Shown piece after piece: positions 60,744 through 64,000 of a stretch of DNA of 64,000 bases; the stretch's first letter is position 1, and each line of letters opens with the position of its first letter. The stretch is from CAWEQO01 sp963811225 (GTDB lineage Bacteria > Chloroflexota > Anaerolineae > Anaerolineales > Anaerolineaceae), in the NCBI GenBank assembly GCA_963811225.1, contig CAWEQO010000002.1, forward strand, positions 434,001 through 498,000. The letters run 5' to 3'. Made by a program: the position numbers and the translations under genes. The notes below the pieces were generated by a model. It did no database searches. It was not told the DNA's origin and saw only the letters and a program-made list of their open reading frames with translations.

Positions 60744-61235
60744 CTAGGCGTGCAGGCGCTGTCCGAGCAGCCCCTGCACGCTGCGGGCGAACGGCAGCGG
60801 CACGTGCGGCGGCAGGGTCTTGTGCTGCTTGCGCAGGCTCAAGAAGATCCAGCGGTGCTCCAGCACGTTGATCACGCCACCGATATCCCAGAGCGGCGGG
60901 ATGACCAGGGTGACGTCGCGGCCGACGCGGATCAGCTCGGCGTAGAAGGCGAGCGGGTCGTCGACGTGCTCGACGGTGTGGGAGCTGAGTATGGTGGGGA
61001 ACTGCCCGGCGCGGAAGGGCAGGTGGTAGACGTCCACCAGCACCAGGTTGGGTATGTCAGTGTAGCGGGTGATGTCGGCGTTGATGCCGCCGCCGTCGGT
61101 CTTGCCGGAGCAGATGTTGAGGTCCCAACGCCGGCGGTGCAGGATGCGGCGCTTGAGCACGCCGTAGCTGAGCTTGTTGAGGAAGACTAGCAAGCCGAGG
61201 AGTAATGCGGAAAAGACGAGCAGGTTTTTTTTCAT
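60744..61235 (-). CDS. Membrane-anchored methyltransferase-like protein
   Basis: About 163 residues. One N-terminal helix (NLLVFSALLLGLLVFLNKLS), then LNICSGKTDGGGINADITRY, VLVDVYHLPFRAGQFPTILS and HTVEHVDDPLAFYAELIRVG resemble the class I methyltransferase fold (type 11). The usual GxGxG glycine loop is altered (CSGKTDGGG), so activity is uncertain. I chose ATG 61235 because it starts the signal helix; the frame to 61280 is upstream of a likely TATAAT (61259-61254). Confidence 0.65.
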   Translation of the reverse strand: MKKNLLVFSALLLGLLVFLNKLSYGVLKRRILHRRRWDLNICSGKTDGGGINADITRYTDIPNLVLVDVYHLPFRAGQFPTILSSHTVEHVDDPLAFYAELIRVGRDVTLVIPPLWDIGGVINVLEHRWIFLSLRKQHKTLPPHVPLPFARSVQGLLGQRLHA

Positions 61236-61270
61236 GCAGCCCCCAATATGTACATTATACAGGGGTATTC

Positions 61271-61372
61271 GTAGCCACACACATCCCTGTGTGTGGCCCC
61301 CGGTCTAACCCAACACAAGGATGTGTTGGGCTACGAATGGAAGCGATTCACCCAACACAAGGATGTGTTGGG
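61271..61372. repeat. Three tandem palindromes of the CAACACAAGGATGTGTTGG family
   Basis: GTAGCCACACACATCC, CTGTGTGTGGCC at 61271-61298; CCCAACACAAGGATGTGTTG at 61310-61331; the same again at 61351-61372. The first 75 bp align with 39012-39085. Confidence 0.8.
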
Positions 61373-61384
61373 CGATGGGGGGAA

Positions 61385-62866
61385 TCACGTGGATCGATCC
61401 AATTTCGCCGCCGGCGTTTGATTCCTCGAACGGCCAAGGACGATCACGAGGCCGATCAGGATGGCGGAAAGGATGGCTGCCAGGTAATAATAGGGCAGCA
61501 GGTTAACCCCCCACAGCAAGAAGGGGACGATGTAAGCGGGCAGGGCCCACAGGGCGAACAGGGCGATGCGCCCGAGCCTGGCGCGCGCCGAGCGGAACAG
61601 GAGGATGGCGTCCAGCAGGGCGTTCAAGAAGGCCCAGATGACCGCGGCCAGCAGGCCAAAGTACGAGATGAGGTTGACGTAGGTGGCGTTGGTGAGGGCG
61701 GGCGGGAGGACCGCGGCCGAGAAGATGAACAGCAGCCAGCCCAAGAACAGCATGGCGAGCAGATACCATTTTCTGGGCAGGGACCCTTGGGCCAGCGCGC
61801 CGAACACCAGCAGCGCCGCGGCCAGCGACAGCAGCAGTTCGCCCTGCAGCAGGATGAAGTAAGCTTGCAGGCCGCCCTGTTCCAGCGCCCGGTGCCGGTA
61901 CGGCCCCACTGCGGCCCACTGCCATTGGCCGTCTGCGGCGGTGCGCACCAGCACGCCTTGATGCCCCATGCTGAAGATCACGTTGCCGCTGCCGGGATCG
62001 TACACCGCATCGATTGGGGTGTCGGCGTAGTTATCGTCGGCGGAGGTGGTCTTTTCATGATAGGCGCGCTCGGCCTGGGTGAAGGGCCTGGGGGTGTAGG
62101 CGAGCTGCCAGGTAGCGCCGCTGTCGTTCGAACGCTCGATGATGCCCGATTCGTAGCGGTAGCGCACATCGGAGGAGGGAACGATTAATACTTTCTCCTC
62201 ACCGGAATCGTGGCAGATGGAGGCATAGCTGTCGGAGCTGCTCTCTTGCCAGGTCAGGCCGCCGTCGACGCTGGTCCACGCGTCATAATAGCCCAGCGCC
62301 TTGACTCGGCCGCTCTCGGCGCTGAGACAAGTGACGCCGTAGGAGGGCGGCGCAGCGTTGGCCAGGGTGAGGAAGGCGGCCAGCGGCAGGAGCAGCCAGC
62401 GGGCCGGCTGTGGCAGCGACAGGCGTAGCGGCGGCGGCGTTCCACGCTGCCACAGCCACCACGCCGCCGCCAGGACCGGCAGCGCCAGCAGGTCGGTCGG
62501 GTCGGCGGTGATGCGCAGCGGCAGGCCGAATGCGGCCTGAACCAGGTCGCCGAAGGCGGCGTTGAGGGCCGGGTGCAGCTTGCCGAGCGTGAAAGCCAGG
62601 GCAGTCAGGCCGAAGGCCCAGGCGCGTATACGGCGCTCGTCGAGCTTTGGTAAGATAAGAGCCAGCAGCGCCGCCAGGGCGAAGGGCATGAAGAACAGGT
62701 AGGTCACATCACTGAGCTTGCCGGTCCACCAGGAGGGGACCAGCCGCCGCAAGACCAGATCGTTGAGCAGCATGAGCGCCATGGCGCTCATGCTGGCCGG
62801 GTGGCTCAATAAGCCCAGCGATTTTTGAAGGGTAGGGGAGGGAGATGACAAGATTGTCCTATTCAT
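61385..62866 (-). CDS. Multi-pass membrane protein with extracytoplasmic BNR-like domain
   Basis: 493 residues. Four N-terminal helices, a soluble region of about 170 residues from about 180 (AWTSVDGGLTWQESSS and NDSGATWQLAYTPR are BNR/Asp-box repeats, as in sialidase and photosystem-assembly propellers), then about five helices at 340-480. Function unknown. The stop overlaps the repeats' edge. No operon partner. Confidence 0.6.
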   Translation of the reverse strand: MNRTILSSPSPTLQKSLGLLSHPASMSAMALMLLNDLVLRRLVPSWWTGKLSDVTYLFFMPFALAALLALILPKLDERRIRAWAFGLTALAFTLGKLHPALNAAFGDLVQAAFGLPLRITADPTDLLALPVLAAAWWLWQRGTPPPLRLSLPQPARWLLLPLAAFLTLANAAPPSYGVTCLSAESGRVKALGYYDAWTSVDGGLTWQESSSDSYASICHDSGEEKVLIVPSSDVRYRYESGIIERSNDSGATWQLAYTPRPFTQAERAYHEKTTSADDNYADTPIDAVYDPGSGNVIFSMGHQGVLVRTAADGQWQWAAVGPYRHRALEQGGLQAYFILLQGELLLSLAAALLVFGALAQGSLPRKWYLLAMLFLGWLLFIFSAAVLPPALTNATYVNLISYFGLLAAVIWAFLNALLDAILLFRSARARLGRIALFALWALPAYIVPFLLWGVNLLPYYYLAAILSAILIGLVIVLGRSRNQTPAAKLDRST

Positions 62867-62941
62867 TTCTGCCGGAGAGGATTGCGCTGCGAATATTATA
62901 CCTCTGGAATGCTCCCTTTTTCCCTCTCGCAGTTTCTACGA

Positions 62942-63502
62942 TCAGCGCTGCGCGGGCACTTCCACCTGCACCGTCTCTCCTGGGCAGATCAGGCCGGGGC
63001 GCTCGACGGTGGCGACCAGTCCGCGCAGGTGGTAGGCGGCCTTCTGGAACTGGGAGGCCAGCTCGGGGCGGGTATACTGATGCGCCAGCACCTTGGCCGG
63101 GCCGCTGCAAGGCATGTTCTCCTCCTCGACGCGCAGCACAGCGCCGCCGGAGAAGACCAGGCGGGTGCGCGGCGGCAGCAGGGTGAGCTGGGGCACACTG
63201 CGCAGCAGCAGATTGGCTCCCAACCACTCGGGCAGCACCTCGGGCACGCCTAGGGCGTTGGACACCTGCTGCATCTCCTCTTCCGAGAGGATCGAGACCT
63301 GGCGGTCGTTGCGAATCTCGGTGCCGCGCGGGTAGTAGGGCGTGCGTGAGTCGGAGGGGCGGGTCAGGCCGCTGTGCTTGTCGCCCTCGAAGCCGGCGAA
63401 GGTCACCTGAGCCTGCTCCAGGCGGGTAGAGACCAGGCTGCGCTGGTCCGTGGCGATCAAGACGGCTGCAACGGTACCGTTAAGTTTGCGGGAAGGTTCC
63501 AT
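62942..63502 (-). CDS. MOSC domain protein
   Basis: 186 residues. VTFAGFEGDKHSGLTRPSDS, RQVSILSEEEMQQVSNALGV, PEWLGANLLLRSVPQLTLLP and MPCSGPAKVLAHQYTRPELA with the conserved Cys. MOSC proteins are molybdenum-cofactor sulfurases or carry sulfur/oxygen to substrates (YiiM, mARC). No Moco genes are nearby, so the substrate is open. Confidence 0.82.
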   Translation of the reverse strand: MEPSRKLNGTVAAVLIATDQRSLVSTRLEQAQVTFAGFEGDKHSGLTRPSDSRTPYYPRGTEIRNDRQVSILSEEEMQQVSNALGVPEVLPEWLGANLLLRSVPQLTLLPPRTRLVFSGGAVLRVEEENMPCSGPAKVLAHQYTRPELASQFQKAAYHLRGLVATVERPGLICPGETVQVEVPAQR

Positions 63503-63525
63503 TAAATTCGCTCCTGATTGGTGAT

Positions 63526-64000
63526 CTACAGTGGGATTGGTCTGCCCAGCGCATCGAAGGCCTGAATGTCGGCTTGAGCCGAGGGGCTGGAGGGGTATTC
63601 GTCCTCGAACAAGGTCCAGATCAGCATGTCATGCCAGCCATCCGGGAACTGCACCCGGCGCTTGAGGGTACCCTCGTAGGTGTAACCCAGCTTGCGCGGC
63701 ACCGAGGCGCTGCGCACGTTGGCAGACTCGCAGTGGATCTCGACCCGCTGGACCTGCTCGATCTCGAAAGCAACTTTGGTCAGGGCCGAACTCACCTCGG
63801 TCGCAAGACCCTGGTTGATGAAGTCGACGTGGATCCAGTAGCCGATCTCGCGGGCCCTGTCGCCCAGGCGGGTATGCAGGCCGGTTCCGCCCAGGACACG
63901 GGTTTCGTCCAGGTTGAAGATGCCGTAGGTGAAGTCCTGGCCCAGGTCGAACTTACCGCGCCAGCGGCGGATGCGGTCGACCTTGAATTGGAGCGGAGAG
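63526..64000 (-). CDS. GNAT acetyltransferase (RimJ/RimL-type), N-terminus beyond the window
   Basis: The frame is open to the edge of the window (158 codons seen): GQDFTYGIFNLDETRVLGGT, AREIGYWIHVDFINQGLATE (acetyl-CoA loop region), VQRVEIHCESANVRSASVPR, KLGYTYEGTLKRR. This is the RimJ/RimL-type N-acetyltransferase fold, which acetylates protein N-termini or small amines. The GTG at 63795 is internal, not the start. It lies 23 bp upstream of the MOSC gene. Confidence 0.82.
   Translation of the reverse strand, partial: SPLQFKVDRIRRWRGKFDLGQDFTYGIFNLDETRVLGGTGLHTRLGDRAREIGYWIHVDFINQGLATEVSSALTKVAFEIEQVQRVEIHCESANVRSASVPRKLGYTYEGTLKRRVQFPDGWHDMLIWTLFEDEYPSSPSAQADIQAFDALGRPIPL

Noticed and set aside
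1..64000. CRISPR arrays, tRNA or rRNA genes
   Set aside because: No regularly spaced direct repeats, no cloverleaf-like or rRNA-like segment noticed. A search with tRNAscan-SE or Infernal would be decisive.

Overview
The window is a GC-rich chromosomal segment with about 50 genes, mostly single genes or short operons. The gene content points to Chloroflexota, probably Anaerolineae-like: lipoproteins with Thr/Pro-rich linkers, a WD40 lipoprotein, an adenosine-specific kinase, PIG-L deacetylase, a thioredoxin-DUF2892 fusion, a P-type H+-ATPase, and no outer-membrane genes. This taxonomic call is an inference. I saw no rRNA, tRNA or CRISPR.

Layout. 0-11.9 kb: pentapeptide-repeat protein, MerR/TipAS regulator with its own 19-bp-spacer promoter, sulfide:quinone-oxidoreductase-like flavoprotein, lipoprotein, PLD-like nuclease, M20 peptidase, broken GerMN lipoprotein, membrane glycosyltransferase-like protein, WD40 lipoprotein. 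12-15.8 kb: GNAT enzyme, adenosine-specific kinase, lipoprotein, coiled-coil membrane protein. 15.9-18.6 kb: a markedly AT-richer three-gene cassette that looks acquired. 18.6-28.1 kb: coiled-coil membrane protein, MurJ, CPBP protease with its HTH regulator, D-aminoacyl-tRNA deacylase, nucleotidyltransferase, a PyrK-like/PIG-L/DHOD-like operon, LysM protein. 28.3-34.8 kb: P-type H+-ATPase, three copies of a palindromic MITE-like element around an IS110 remnant, and a PP2C-like/propeller membrane protein. 35-46 kb: AIR-synthase-like protein, B12-binding protein plus opine-dehydrogenase pair, flavodoxin, DUF2785, PPK1, NifU-like and cNMP-binding proteins, OsmC, TpiA, M50 protease. 46.1-47.4 kb: RIO kinase behind a structured leader. 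47.5-53.8 kb: Weimberg-type sugar-acid genes (xylonate dehydratase, FAH-family dehydratase, 2-oxoglutarate semialdehyde dehydrogenase) and an aldonolactone oxidase. 53.8-64 kb: ClpB, DUF2892 proteins, ankyrin protein, SurE, DUF362, 2H-like protein, methyltransferase, membrane protein, MOSC protein, partial GNAT.

Three window-wide features stand out. First, ten genes are interrupted by small indels. In nine of them every shift is repaired by removing one base (11 shifts in total, three in one gene), and one gene needs the opposite correction. Second, several genes have TATAAT placed 6-9 bases before the start codon, implying leaderless mRNAs. Third, the spaces between genes hold many long, near-perfect hairpins (stems up to 55 bp) that fall into at least four dispersed repeat families. 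The best candidate for an undescribed system is the RIO-kinase leader at 46119-46398, which has a strong promoter, a 19-codon ORF with a sequesterable ribosome-binding site, an intrinsic terminator and a mutually exclusive antiterminator.
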